DNA of 6,175 bases from QQUD01 sp039029915 (GTDB lineage Bacteria > Chloroflexota > Anaerolineae > Promineifilales > Promineifilaceae): the NCBI GenBank assembly GCA_039029915.1, contig JBCCFD010000468.1, positions 1-6,175 on the forward strand, written 5' to 3'. Below, piece after piece: positions 1-5,378 of this stretch; within the stretch, counting starts at the first letter, position 1, and each line of letters starts with the position of its first letter. Position numbers and translations under genes: made by a program. Below the pieces are notes generated by a model that saw only the letters and a list, made by a program, of their open reading frames with translations, did no database searches and was not told the origin of the DNA.

Positions 1-153
1 CTGGTTGTTGAAGAAGGGCAGGCAGAGTATCGGCTAGCTGAGGGGTTAACGGCCGTTAATATCGAGCAGCGAACCCAAAATGATCTGGCCGACTGGCTGA
101 GCCAATTTAAACAAAAATCATTATCATCCAATTCTGTGCCAATCTGTGAGTAA
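1..153 (+). CDS. C-terminal 50 residues of an unrecognised protein (5' end outside window)
   Basis: Frame 1 is open from the first base to a TAA at 151-153, giving 50 residues. The readable part begins LVVEEGQAEYRLAEGLTAVN, continues into a short amphipathic stretch around DLADWLSQFKQK, and ends in a polar serine/asparagine-rich tail (SLSSNSVPICE). I do not recognise the family and give no function. It is called coding because the frame is open from the window edge, is followed by a gene-free gap, and lies upstream of a hairpin at 242-275 that could end its transcript. One copy of the window's iterated palindrome (46-59) lies inside it and is read as Thr-Ala-Val. Fifty open codons could occur by chance, so confidence is moderate. 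Confidence 0.6.
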   Translation: MVVEEGQAEYRLAEGLTAVNIEQRTQNDLADWLSQFKQKSLSSNSVPICE

Positions 154-241
154 CCTCAGTAATCATGTGAAGTATCGTTACATTCTCAGATTATTCAGAA
201 TTTAGGATAATGAGTTCGGAGCAAATAAGTGTGACAGCTTT

Positions 242-275
242 GAGGTTCAACGTATTTAGCAGTGCGTTGAACCTC
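242..275. terminator. Hairpin between convergent genes, likely bidirectional terminator
   Basis: An 11-bp perfect inverted repeat pairs GAGGTTCAACG (242-252) with CGTTGAACCTC (265-275) around a 12-nt loop. On the plus strand it is followed by an AT-rich GTTTAATTTATT tract, a weak U-tail suited to ending the gene that stops at 153. On the minus strand it starts 8 nt after the rocD stop codon but has only a short A/G-rich tail. Position between two converging genes supports a shared terminator; efficiency on the minus side is uncertain. Confidence 0.7.
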
Positions 276-282
276 GTTTAAT

Positions 283-1479
283 TTATTCTGCCATTAAGAC
301 TGGCTCAATATGAGAGAGTGCCCAATCAATTTCATCTTTGTTAATGACAAGTGGTGGCGCAAATCGAATGACATTTTCATGTGTTTCTTTACATAAAATG
401 CCTTTATCTTGAAGAGCTTCACAAAAACGGCGAGCAGGTCCATGAAGCTCAACGCCAATAAACAGCCCTTTGCCGCGCACTTCCTTAATATGGTCGCTTT
501 CAACCCGACTGAGTCGGCCTTTGAAATATTCCCCTAGCTCATACGAATTAGAAACCATTCCTTCCTCGTCAAGCGCTTTTAAAGCGGCGAGCCCAATGGC
601 TGCTCCCAGCGGGTTGCCCCCAAATGTGCTGCCGTGGTCTCCAGGCCGTAAGAGTCCCAAAATTTCGTTGCTTCCCAAAACGCCAGACACAGGGTAGAAA
701 CCACCGCTTAACGCTTTGCCAATGATGGTCATGTCAGCTTTGACATCTTCATGGTCGCACGCAAAAAGCTTGCCCGTGCGTCCAAACCCGGTTTGAATCT
801 CATCGGCGACGAATAAGACGTTGTTTTCTTTGCAAATGTCGTATGCTTCTTTGAGATATCCATCTGGTGGCACGATGACGCCCCCTTCACCCTGAATAGG
901 CTCAAGCATAAAAGCGGCCGTATTTTCGTTGATGGCAGCTTTCAGCGCTTCAGTGTCACCATAGGGAATATTGATAAAGCCCGGCGTAAATGGTCCAAAA
1001 TCTTCCTTGTACTGGTCTTCGCTTGAAAAGCCAATAATGGTAACTGTGCGCCCCTGAAAATTGCCGTCACAAACGATGATTTCAGCTTTGTCCTGTGGAA
1101 TCCCTTTGATTTGATATCCCCATTTACGAATGAGCTTGATTGCAGACTCAACTGCCTCGGCGCCCGTATTCATGGGCAGTGCCATTTCATAACCCGTCAT
1201 ATCGCACAATGTTTTGAGGAAAGGGCCCATCTGGTCGTTGCGGAATGCGCGTGACGTTAGAGTAACGCGCGACATTTGCGCTTGAGCGGCTTCTAAGATT
1301 TTGGGATGGCAATGACCTTGATTAACGGCCGAATAGGCGGCTAAACAGTCCAAATATTTGTTCCCGTCAACATCATATACCCAAACGCCTTCAGCACGTT
1401 CAACGACAACGTCTAACGGATGATAATTATGGGCACCGTAGGTGTCATCTAGTTCAATATAGGTTTGGCTCTTAGACAT
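283..1479 (-). CDS. rocD: Ornithine--oxo-acid transaminase (ornithine aminotransferase)
   Basis: The 398-residue product is a class III, fold-type I PLP enzyme. The family moves the delta-amino group of ornithine to 2-oxoglutarate, giving glutamate-5-semialdehyde (pyrroline-5-carboxylate) and glutamate in arginine/ornithine breakdown and proline synthesis in the cytosol. Near the N-terminus YGAHNYHPL (14-22) and SAVNQGHCHPKI (50-61) are hallmarks of ornithine rather than acetylornithine aminotransferases. NTGAEAVE (104-111) binds the cofactor phosphate, ADEIQTGFGRTG (225-236) holds the Asp that contacts the PLP nitrogen, and IGKALSGG (253-260) contains the Schiff-base lysine K255. STFGGNPL (284-291) and IRFAPPL (371-377, substrate-carboxylate Arg) complete the fold; length is normal. 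The ATG at 1479 is chosen because AGGAG (minus strand, 1491-1487) lies 7 nt upstream and family homology begins here; an in-frame TTG 90 bases further out lies inside the terminator leader. Expression is probably controlled by that leader. Acetylornithine or related aminotransferase activity is a less likely alternative. Confidence 0.95.
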   Translation of the reverse strand: MSKSQTYIELDDTYGAHNYHPLDVVVERAEGVWVYDVDGNKYLDCLAAYSAVNQGHCHPKILEAAQAQMSRVTLTSRAFRNDQMGPFLKTLCDMTGYEMALPMNTGAEAVESAIKLIRKWGYQIKGIPQDKAEIIVCDGNFQGRTVTIIGFSSEDQYKEDFGPFTPGFINIPYGDTEALKAAINENTAAFMLEPIQGEGGVIVPPDGYLKEAYDICKENNVLFVADEIQTGFGRTGKLFACDHEDVKADMTIIGKALSGGFYPVSGVLGSNEILGLLRPGDHGSTFGGNPLGAAIGLAALKALDEEGMVSNSYELGEYFKGRLSRVESDHIKEVRGKGLFIGVELHGPARRFCEALQDKGILCKETHENVIRFAPPLVINKDEIDWALSHIEPVLMAE

Positions 1480-1737
1480 AAGTTTGCTCCTCATCAAGAA
1501 AATTTTAAAAAAAAAGCCTTCATTTCGTTGCGTTCGAAGTTCGCAGAAATAAGGCTTTGCTCGGACCAAAAAAGTTAAGTGAAACGAAGAGCCTGCTTTG
1601 AATAAAACGGCGGTTACAAACTTCGTTTCCTCGAGGTTCCGAAGCTTTTACCTAAAAAGGTTTGCAATTTAGAAACTTCGGAACGCTTAAATAGAAATGA
1701 TCGTCTTTTCAGATTGTTTCCTCGGAAGGAAACGGTT
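1480..1737 (-). ncRNA. Structured rocD leader: candidate riboswitch or attenuator of unknown class
   Basis: This is the untranslated leader between the predicted start site (about 1737) and the rocD ATG. In RNA order it holds H1, a 6-bp stem (1733-1728 with 1721-1716); H2, a 9-bp stem (1684-1676 with 1644-1636) enclosing a small ACCT/AGGT hairpin; H3, a 9-bp stem (1629-1621 with 1589-1581); and a terminator (1558-1507). The 3' arm of H3, CUUCGUUUC, is also complementary to GAAAUGAAG (1526-1518) in the terminator 3' arm, with nine pairs including one G-U. The 5' side of H1, CGUUUCCU (1734-1727), is perfectly complementary to AGGAAACG (1631-1624), overlapping the 5' arm of H3. So H1+H3+terminator and a long-range helix plus antiterminator are mutually exclusive states. 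No T-box sequence (AGGGUGGNACCGCG-like) and no known riboswitch core was recognised. The ligand or trans-factor is unknown. No AUG-started leader peptide was seen. Confidence 0.6.
1507..1558 (-). terminator. Intrinsic terminator (attenuator) just upstream of rocD
   Basis: Read on the minus strand, AAAGCCUU (1558-1551) pairs with AAGGCUUU (1520-1513), AUUUC (1550-1546) with GAAAU (1526-1522), and UGCG (1545-1542) with CGCA (1532-1529), with a one-base bulge (1521) and a two-base bulge (1527-1528). Nine uninterrupted U residues follow or complete the stem (1515-1507). The terminator sits 15 nt before the AGGAG ribosome binding site, so it must be read through or disrupted for rocD to be expressed. 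No other gene upstream on this strand needs ending here, which makes a regulatory attenuator the natural reading. Confidence 0.85.
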
Positions 1738-1743
1738 TTTTGT

Positions 1744-1772
1744 ATTATAGGATAATGAATTCTTTGTGTCTA
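1744..1772 (-). promoter_or_regulatory. Sigma70-type promoter of rocD
   Basis: On the minus strand TAGACA (1772-1767, one mismatch to TTGACA) is followed after exactly 17 bp by a perfect TATAAT (1749-1744). The predicted start is near 1737, which puts the whole structured leader in the transcript. Confidence 0.8.
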
Positions 1773-1871
1773 TGGGGAGTTTTTTGCTAAATTTTTTGGA
1801 AATTCTGTTTCCTTTCTGTAAAAACGGCCGTTTATGCTCTGATTTTTCCAAATTTCTGTGGCTCGTGACTT

Positions 1872-1901
1872 TTGAGCTGTTTATGCGTATATGCGTATAG
1901 T
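1872..1901 (+). promoter_or_regulatory. Candidate promoter for the 2069 gene
   Basis: TTGAGC (1872-1877) and TATAGT (1896-1901) are 18 bp apart, four of six and five of six matches to the sigma70 consensus. The spacer is mostly the direct repeat TATGCGTA (1882-1889) and ATGCGTATA (1891-1899). A second possible -10, GATAAT, is at 1903-1908 but has no matching -35. A start near 1908 would give a leader of about 160 nt. Confidence 0.4.
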
Positions 1902-1938
1902 GGATAATCATAGAGTCTGCGTGGTCAGGTGTAACAAA

Positions 1939-1955
1939 ATGCGGTGCAGCCGCAT
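1939..1955 (+). other. Small hairpin in the 5' leader of the 2069 gene
   Basis: ATGCGG (1939-1944) pairs with CCGCAT (1950-1955) around a TGCAG loop. No U-run follows, so it is not a terminator. It may shape the leader or be chance. Confidence 0.35.
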
Positions 1956-2002
1956 CAGCAGATGAATGTTAATAGCTAGAGCTAGAGGATAGAGGGAGGC
2001 AT

Positions 2003-2017
2003 TTGAAACCGTTTCAA
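2003..2017. promoter_or_regulatory. 15-bp dyad, candidate operator
   Basis: TTGAAAC (2003-2009) and GTTTCAA (2011-2017) are perfect inverted arms around a single central C. It lies between the candidate promoter at 1872-1901 and the start at 2069. The half-sites resemble those bound by LacI-family repressors, but the odd-length symmetry does not fit the CcpA cre consensus exactly. It could equally be a short RNA hairpin. Confidence 0.4.
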
Positions 2018-2068
2018 GCTCATCGCCCATAGCTTTTAGCCCACAGCTATTTACACAGGAGAATAATT

Positions 2069-2290
2069 ATGAATTTACGATTCATTTTTTTGATTGGTAT
2101 CTTGTTGATTTTAGTTGGGGTTGTGCTCGTTTCATCCATACAGATTGTCATGTTTTATATGAGAACTCGCGGGCAACAGGAAGCAGACTCCGTTGAACCG
2201 GTTGATTCCAAAGAGCAGATTATTTCTGATTTAGCCGATGAAAATGAGCGTTTAAAAAGGGAGCTAGATTCTTATAAGCAAGATGAATAA
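2069..2290 (+). CDS. Small single-pass membrane protein with C-terminal coiled coil
   Basis: The product has 73 residues. Residues 5-30 form one strongly hydrophobic segment (FIFLIGILLILVGVVLVSSI and onward), followed by basic MRTRGQQ, which by the positive-inside rule suggests the C-terminus faces the cytoplasm. Residues about 45-70 (SKEQIISDLADENERLKREL and on) are charged with heptad-spaced Ile/Leu and look like a coiled coil, so it probably forms dimers or binds a partner at the membrane. The ATG is supported by AGGAG at 2057-2061, 7 nt upstream. I do not recognise the family. The layout, TM helix then short coiled coil, is like that of PspB-type proteins, but I do not claim homology. The methyltransferase start lies 34 nt downstream, so the two may be co-transcribed, although that gene also has its own possible promoter. 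Confidence 0.8.
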   Translation: MNLRFIFLIGILLILVGVVLVSSIQIVMFYMRTRGQQEADSVEPVDSKEQIISDLADENERLKRELDSYKQDE

Positions 2291-2312
2291 TGATTTGGGT
2301 GCAGTTTATGGG

Positions 2313-2318
2313 TAAAAT
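2313..2318 (+). promoter_or_regulatory. Possible -10 element of a leaderless methyltransferase mRNA
   Basis: TAAAAT (2313-2318) ends 6 nt before the ATG at 2325, so transcription would start at or next to the start codon. No Shine-Dalgarno sequence precedes this ATG, and a stop codon (TAA, 2313-2315) blocks any longer in-frame start. No good -35 hexamer was found near 2290-2296. Such TANNNT boxes 6-7 nt before ATG are typical of leaderless genes in several phyla. Confidence 0.4.
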
Positions 2319-2324
2319 AGCTCT

Positions 2325-3098
2325 ATGTACGATCAGATTGCCCGCTACTATCAGCTTACCCATGCTGACCTAACTGAAGACTTTTCATTTTGGCATGAGC
2401 TGATTGCCTCGTTAGGCACCCATGTTTTAGAGTTAGGCTGTGGGTCAGGACGGTTATTGCCCCATTTGGCAAAAAAGGCACATTTTGTTCATGGAGTAGA
2501 CGTTTCAGCCCCGATGTTAACGTTGGCCAAAGAAACGATTGCTCAATTGCCTATTCCATTGCAAGAACGGATTACGTTGACGGATGCGGATATGAGCCAG
2601 CTAGATTTGCCTTGGGCTAACGATACGTTTCATTTGATTGGTATTCCTTACAACACCTTTCTACATTTGGATACGGTGGCCGCTACGCAAACTTTGAAGC
2701 GAATACGGCCGTATTTTGCAGAAAACGGCCGTTTATTTATCGACATCATCAATCCCTTCTTCATTGCAGAAACCCCCTCAGACTCAACTCTCCTTTTAGA
2801 AGAAACCTTCCACAATCCAGACAGTGACGAAACCGTGCTCCAGTTTGCCGCAAATCAGCTTGATGCCGACTCCCAAACGTTAAAAATCACGTGGGTGTTC
2901 GATGCGACTCCGACTCAGGGTGGGGCTGTGCAGCGTACCGTCTCGACGATGGCGTACCATTATCGGTATCCTCATCAGCTCCAACTGCTGTTTCAGGAAT
3001 GTGGGTATCAACCGCTAGAACAATTTGGTGATTATGATCGATCTCCATTCAACGAGGATTCTCCTCGCCTCCTCCTGATTGCTGAACCTGTTCGCTAA
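2325..3098 (+). CDS. Class I SAM-dependent methyltransferase, substrate unknown
   Basis: The 257-residue protein shows the Rossmann-type methyltransferase fold. Motif I, VLELGCGSGR (34-43), is the SAM-binding glycine loop. The acidic end of strand beta2 is D59 in HGVDVS, expected to bind the SAM ribose hydroxyls, followed by SAPMLTLAKE (61-70). TDADMSQLDLP (86-96) is motif III with the residues that flank adenine, and IGIPYNTFLHL (105-115) is motif IV/post-motif. The rest (about 140-257) has mixed beta strands typical of small-molecule methyltransferases of the Methyltransf_25/ubiE-like group. There is no signal peptide, so it is cytoplasmic. The substrate cannot be read from the sequence or the neighbours. 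The ATG at 2325 is the only possible start: an in-frame TAA lies 10 nt upstream and the N-terminus MYDQIARYYQ is normal for the family. It lacks a ribosome binding site and may be leaderless. Confidence 0.88.
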   Translation: MYDQIARYYQLTHADLTEDFSFWHELIASLGTHVLELGCGSGRLLPHLAKKAHFVHGVDVSAPMLTLAKETIAQLPIPLQERITLTDADMSQLDLPWANDTFHLIGIPYNTFLHLDTVAATQTLKRIRPYFAENGRLFIDIINPFFIAETPSDSTLLLEETFHNPDSDETVLQFAANQLDADSQTLKITWVFDATPTQGGAVQRTVSTMAYHYRYPHQLQLLFQECGYQPLEQFGDYDRSPFNEDSPRLLLIAEPVR

Positions 3099-3109
3099 CT
3101 GTTTGCTGA

Positions 3110-3139
3110 TTGACAACAACGATTCACTATATTCATTAT
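3110..3139 (+). promoter_or_regulatory. Candidate promoter of the beta-helix protein gene
   Basis: A perfect TTGACA (3110-3115) is followed after 18 bp by CATTAT (3134-3139), four of six matches to TATAAT. A TATATT at 3128-3133 fits -10 better but lies only 12 bp from the -35. The start would be near 3146, about 43 nt before the ATG. Confidence 0.5.
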
Positions 3140-3188
3140 CCTCCAAAAGAATGACTCAATACTAAACAAGACGAAACAGGATGGACTC

Positions 3189-4937
3189 ATGCGTCGATTG
3201 ATACCGTTTATTTTGATTTTATTTCTTGCAACGGCCGTTGCCACCCAAACCAATCTTAGAGCCGGTGGAGCCATCTTCTATGTGGCGACAAATGGAAGTG
3301 ACAGCACTGGTGATGGTTCCAACGGTAATCCTTGGGCAACAATTGAACACGCCGTTGCTTCAGTGGGCGACAACAGCACGATTCTCGTAAAGCCAGGTAC
3401 GTATAACGGCCGTCAACAAATCACCGGAAATTTTGCCCAAGGGGTGACAATTCAATCTGAAACACCCTATCAAGCGATATTGCAAAATAATGATCGTGTA
3501 ATAGTCGTTTATGGCAGCGGTGGCGATGTGTCTGGCATTACAATTGAAGGGTTTGAGATCCGGCACACTGGGGCTGGCTCTTCACCGTTAGTGGTGCATG
3601 TGGATGGCAACGGAGACCGTTCCGTTTCGGATATCACGTTCCGCAATAATATTTTTCACGACAGCTACAATAACGATCTCCTAAAAATCAATAATTCCGC
3701 CCACGATATCCTTGTTGAAGGGAACATGTTTTATAACCAATCGGGGAGTGATGAACATATTGACGTAAACAGTGTTGAGGACGTCATTATTCAAGACAAC
3801 ATCTTTTTTAACGATTTTGAGGGCAGCGGCCGTGTTAACAATAACAATACGGGGAGCTTTATTGTTATTAAAGACAGTAACGGTAGCGATGATTTTTACA
3901 CGGGCAACGATAACATTACCGTTCGGCGCAATATCTTTTTTAACTGGGCTGGATCAACTGGGTCAAATTTCGTTTTAATTGGTGAAGACGGCCAACCGTT
4001 TTTTGAATCCCGCAATGTGTTGGTCGAAAACAATTTGATGCTCGGTAACAGCTCTAACGTGATGCGCGCTCCATTTGGTGTCAAAGGGGGGCGGGATGTC
4101 ATCTTCCGTCACAATACGGTGGTGGGTGATTTGCCTGCCTTAGCCTTTGCCATGCGACTTAATCAGGAAGGGAGCAATCCCGCCAATCAAAATATTCAAT
4201 TTTTCAACAACATTTGGTCGGATGCGTCAGGCACGATGGGGTCTACGGGAAGCGGTAGCAATGATTTTTCAGATACACCGATAGGCGAGACGACGAGCTT
4301 CTCACTGGACAATAACCTGTATTGGAATGGGGGAACGGCCGTTCCTACCGACAGCAATGAGCTCATCAACTATACCGATGATGCCAATGGCGTGGTGGCG
4401 AACCCCATTCTTGCCAACCAAACCACGCTTACCATTCCTCGCTGGAATGGCACCTTGTTTAACGATGGCTCGAGCAGTATTGAAGAGGTATTTGTCGATA
4501 TGGTAAATCGATACGGGACCCCAGGGGCTAGCAGTGTGGTCATTGATGGAGGCAGCAATAGCAATTCCAGCAGCGAAGATATTTTGGGGAATCCTCGCAA
4601 TAATCCTGATATTGGGGCTGTCGAATTTCAAGCTACAGCCAACTTGTCTGGCGTCACGGATGATCAAACGATTGCCCTGACGTGGACTGTCAATACAAAC
4701 CTGCCCAGCGGGGCGACATGGACGGTGAGCTACAGCGGAACACCTGGCGATCAGCCTTCACCAATCACAGGATTAGCAAGAAATACGCGCGCTTACACGT
4801 TGACAGGCTTAACCAACTATGAAACGTATGAAGTGACAGTCACGGCCGTTGATGGTGCTATAGAGCTGTTCTCGGATACAGCCACCTTCACCCCATCAGA
4901 CATTAAATTGAGCTTGCCAATCATCGTTCGGGAATAA
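3189..4937 (+). CDS. Secreted right-handed parallel beta-helix protein with C-terminal FnIII-like domain
   Basis: The 582-residue product begins with a Sec signal peptide (MRRLIPFILILFLATAVA, cleavage near 19-25). FYVATNGSDSTGDGSNGNPW (30-49) is the typical N-terminal cap of DUF1565/pectate-lyase-like beta helices. Then come about nine rungs with the pattern hydrophobic-x-hydrophobic-x-x-Asn: ITIEGFEI (117-124), ITFRNNIF (149-156), ILVEGNMF (174-181), VIIQDNIF (199-206), ITVRRNIF (243-250), VLVENNLM (277-284), VIFRHNTV (304-311), IQFFNNIW (336-343) and FSLDNNLY (371-378). VIDGG through NPDIGAVEF (451-480) matches the end of choice-of-anchor-Q-type helices. Residues about 484-569 resemble a fibronectin type III domain, and the chain ends LSLPIIVRE. 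Such proteins bind or cleave polysaccharides or act as surface proteins; no catalytic triad is clear, so lyase activity is unproven. The start is supported by AGGA 7 nt before the ATG. No convincing terminator follows. Confidence 0.85.
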   Translation: MRRLIPFILILFLATAVATQTNLRAGGAIFYVATNGSDSTGDGSNGNPWATIEHAVASVGDNSTILVKPGTYNGRQQITGNFAQGVTIQSETPYQAILQNNDRVIVVYGSGGDVSGITIEGFEIRHTGAGSSPLVVHVDGNGDRSVSDITFRNNIFHDSYNNDLLKINNSAHDILVEGNMFYNQSGSDEHIDVNSVEDVIIQDNIFFNDFEGSGRVNNNNTGSFIVIKDSNGSDDFYTGNDNITVRRNIFFNWAGSTGSNFVLIGEDGQPFFESRNVLVENNLMLGNSSNVMRAPFGVKGGRDVIFRHNTVVGDLPALAFAMRLNQEGSNPANQNIQFFNNIWSDASGTMGSTGSGSNDFSDTPIGETTSFSLDNNLYWNGGTAVPTDSNELINYTDDANGVVANPILANQTTLTIPRWNGTLFNDGSSSIEEVFVDMVNRYGTPGASSVVIDGGSNSNSSSEDILGNPRNNPDIGAVEFQATANLSGVTDDQTIALTWTVNTNLPSGATWTVSYSGTPGDQPSPITGLARNTRAYTLTGLTNYETYEVTVTAVDGAIELFSDTATFTPSDIKLSLPIIVRE

Positions 4938-5070
4938 GCGGTCTAAAAAACGAATTGATGGGTAATTTAGGGTCTTGTTTGGCCAATGCTCGCTATCGAT
5001 TTGCTTTGAGCTAATATATTCAGGTTTGGTTATGGCGTTGTTGAATGTGTGTGATTTTGATAATCAACCT
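4938..5070. other. Intergenic spacer without recognisable feature
   Basis: This stretch lies between the beta-helix gene and the riboswitch promoter. A weak CTAAA/TTTAG pair near the start does not make a credible terminator, and no reading frame or repeat worth listing was seen. Confidence 0.6.
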
Positions 5071-5099
5071 TTGACATCTACAAACAATCTCTGTAGAAT
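5071..5099 (+). promoter_or_regulatory. Sigma70-type promoter of the B12-uptake transcript
   Basis: A perfect TTGACA (5071-5076) and TAGAAT (5094-5099, five of six) are spaced by the optimal 17 bp. A start near 5106 places the cobalamin riboswitch at the very 5' end of the RNA. Confidence 0.85.
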
Positions 5100-5114
5100 C
5101 CTACACAATTAAAT

Positions 5115-5275
5115 ATTTTACCCATTTGGGGTGTGCTTGTCGCCCGGATGCGCAGCACACAATGGGGAAAGACCGGTGACTTACTTTAAAAAAGAAGAAG
5201 TCCGGCACTGTCCCGCAACGGTAAATGGCTCAACAACTTACTTAGCCAGAAGTCCGAATACCCGCCTCAAATGAA
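5115..5275 (+). ncRNA. Cobalamin (adenosylcobalamin-type) riboswitch
   Basis: Conserved parts of the cobalamin riboswitch appear in order. The closing helix P1 is CATTTG (5123-5128) with CAAATG (5268-5273), and GTGTGC (5131-5136) pairs with GCACAC (5155-5160). The core follows with AATGGGGAAAGACCGGTGA (5161-5179), AGTCCGGCACTGTCCCGCAA (5199-5218) and CGGTAA, then the B12 box AGCCAGAAGTCCGAATACCC (5244-5263) followed by GCC. In known examples B12 binding switches off uptake or synthesis genes. The CCCGCC of the B12 box (5261-5266, seven bases with A5260) can pair with GGTGGGT (5340-5346) of the terminator, giving a simple on/off switch: without B12 the box pairs with the terminator arm; with B12 it is held in the aptamer and the terminator forms. 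The downstream solute-binding protein fits this control. Exact outer boundaries are approximate. Confidence 0.92.
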
Positions 5276-5329
5276 ATGCGTATCCTTCGTGGAGAAAGGG
5301 CAGCGTAGCCAGATAAACTGGACTTGCTT

Positions 5330-5351
5330 CCCACCTTTTGGTGGGTTTTTT
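5330..5351 (+). terminator. Riboswitch expression-platform terminator
   Basis: CCCACC (5330-5335) pairs with GGTGGG (5340-5345) around a TTTT loop and is followed by six T residues (5346-5351). Its 3' arm is complementary to the riboswitch B12 box, which makes it the likely switch element. Confidence 0.85.
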
Positions 5352-5378
5352 ATTGGTCAAGTCGGGCATGAGTTCATC

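Larger units (their letters stand above)
1773..2068. other. Gene-free control region between rocD promoter and the 73-residue protein gene
   Basis: No credible gene is seen in this stretch of about 300 bp. It holds an 8-bp inverted repeat (TTTGGAAA 1795-1802, TTTCCAAA 1845-1852) that nearly centres on an iterated palindrome copy (1822-1833), a tandem TATGCGTA-type repeat (1882-1899), a candidate plus-strand promoter, a hairpin, and a dyad listed separately. The 3' half also carries several AGCTA-containing repeats (around 1973-1986 and 2030-2050), including ATAGCT and AGCTAT as an inverted pair just before the ribosome binding site. It reads as a back-to-back promoter region with a long leader on the plus side. 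Confidence 0.6.

Noticed and set aside
1480..1569. A longer rocD start at an in-frame TTG at 1569
   Set aside because: The extra 30 residues are encoded by the terminator hairpin and its A/T tract and do not look like the family; the ATG at 1479 has a good ribosome binding site.
1480..1737. T-box or leader-peptide attenuation for rocD
   Set aside because: The conserved T-box antiterminator sequence is absent, and no AUG-started leader peptide with a ribosome binding site was found; a TTG-started frame inside has no support.
1716..1740. Plus-strand terminator (hairpin GTTTCC/GGAAAC followed by a T-run)
   Set aside because: No plus-strand gene ends upstream of it; the same hairpin is explained as H1 of the rocD leader on the minus strand.
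1687..1911. A 74-codon minus-strand frame upstream of rocD
   Set aside because: It overlaps the rocD promoter and leader, has low-complexity K/S/N-rich content and no ribosome binding site.
2003..2017. CcpA cre site
   Set aside because: The centre is odd and the 3' half is shifted by one base against the cre consensus; kept only as a generic dyad.
4302..4667. A 121-codon open frame on the minus strand
   Set aside because: It lies wholly inside the beta-helix gene, antisense, with no ribosome binding site and no recognisable protein; it reflects the codon use of the real gene.
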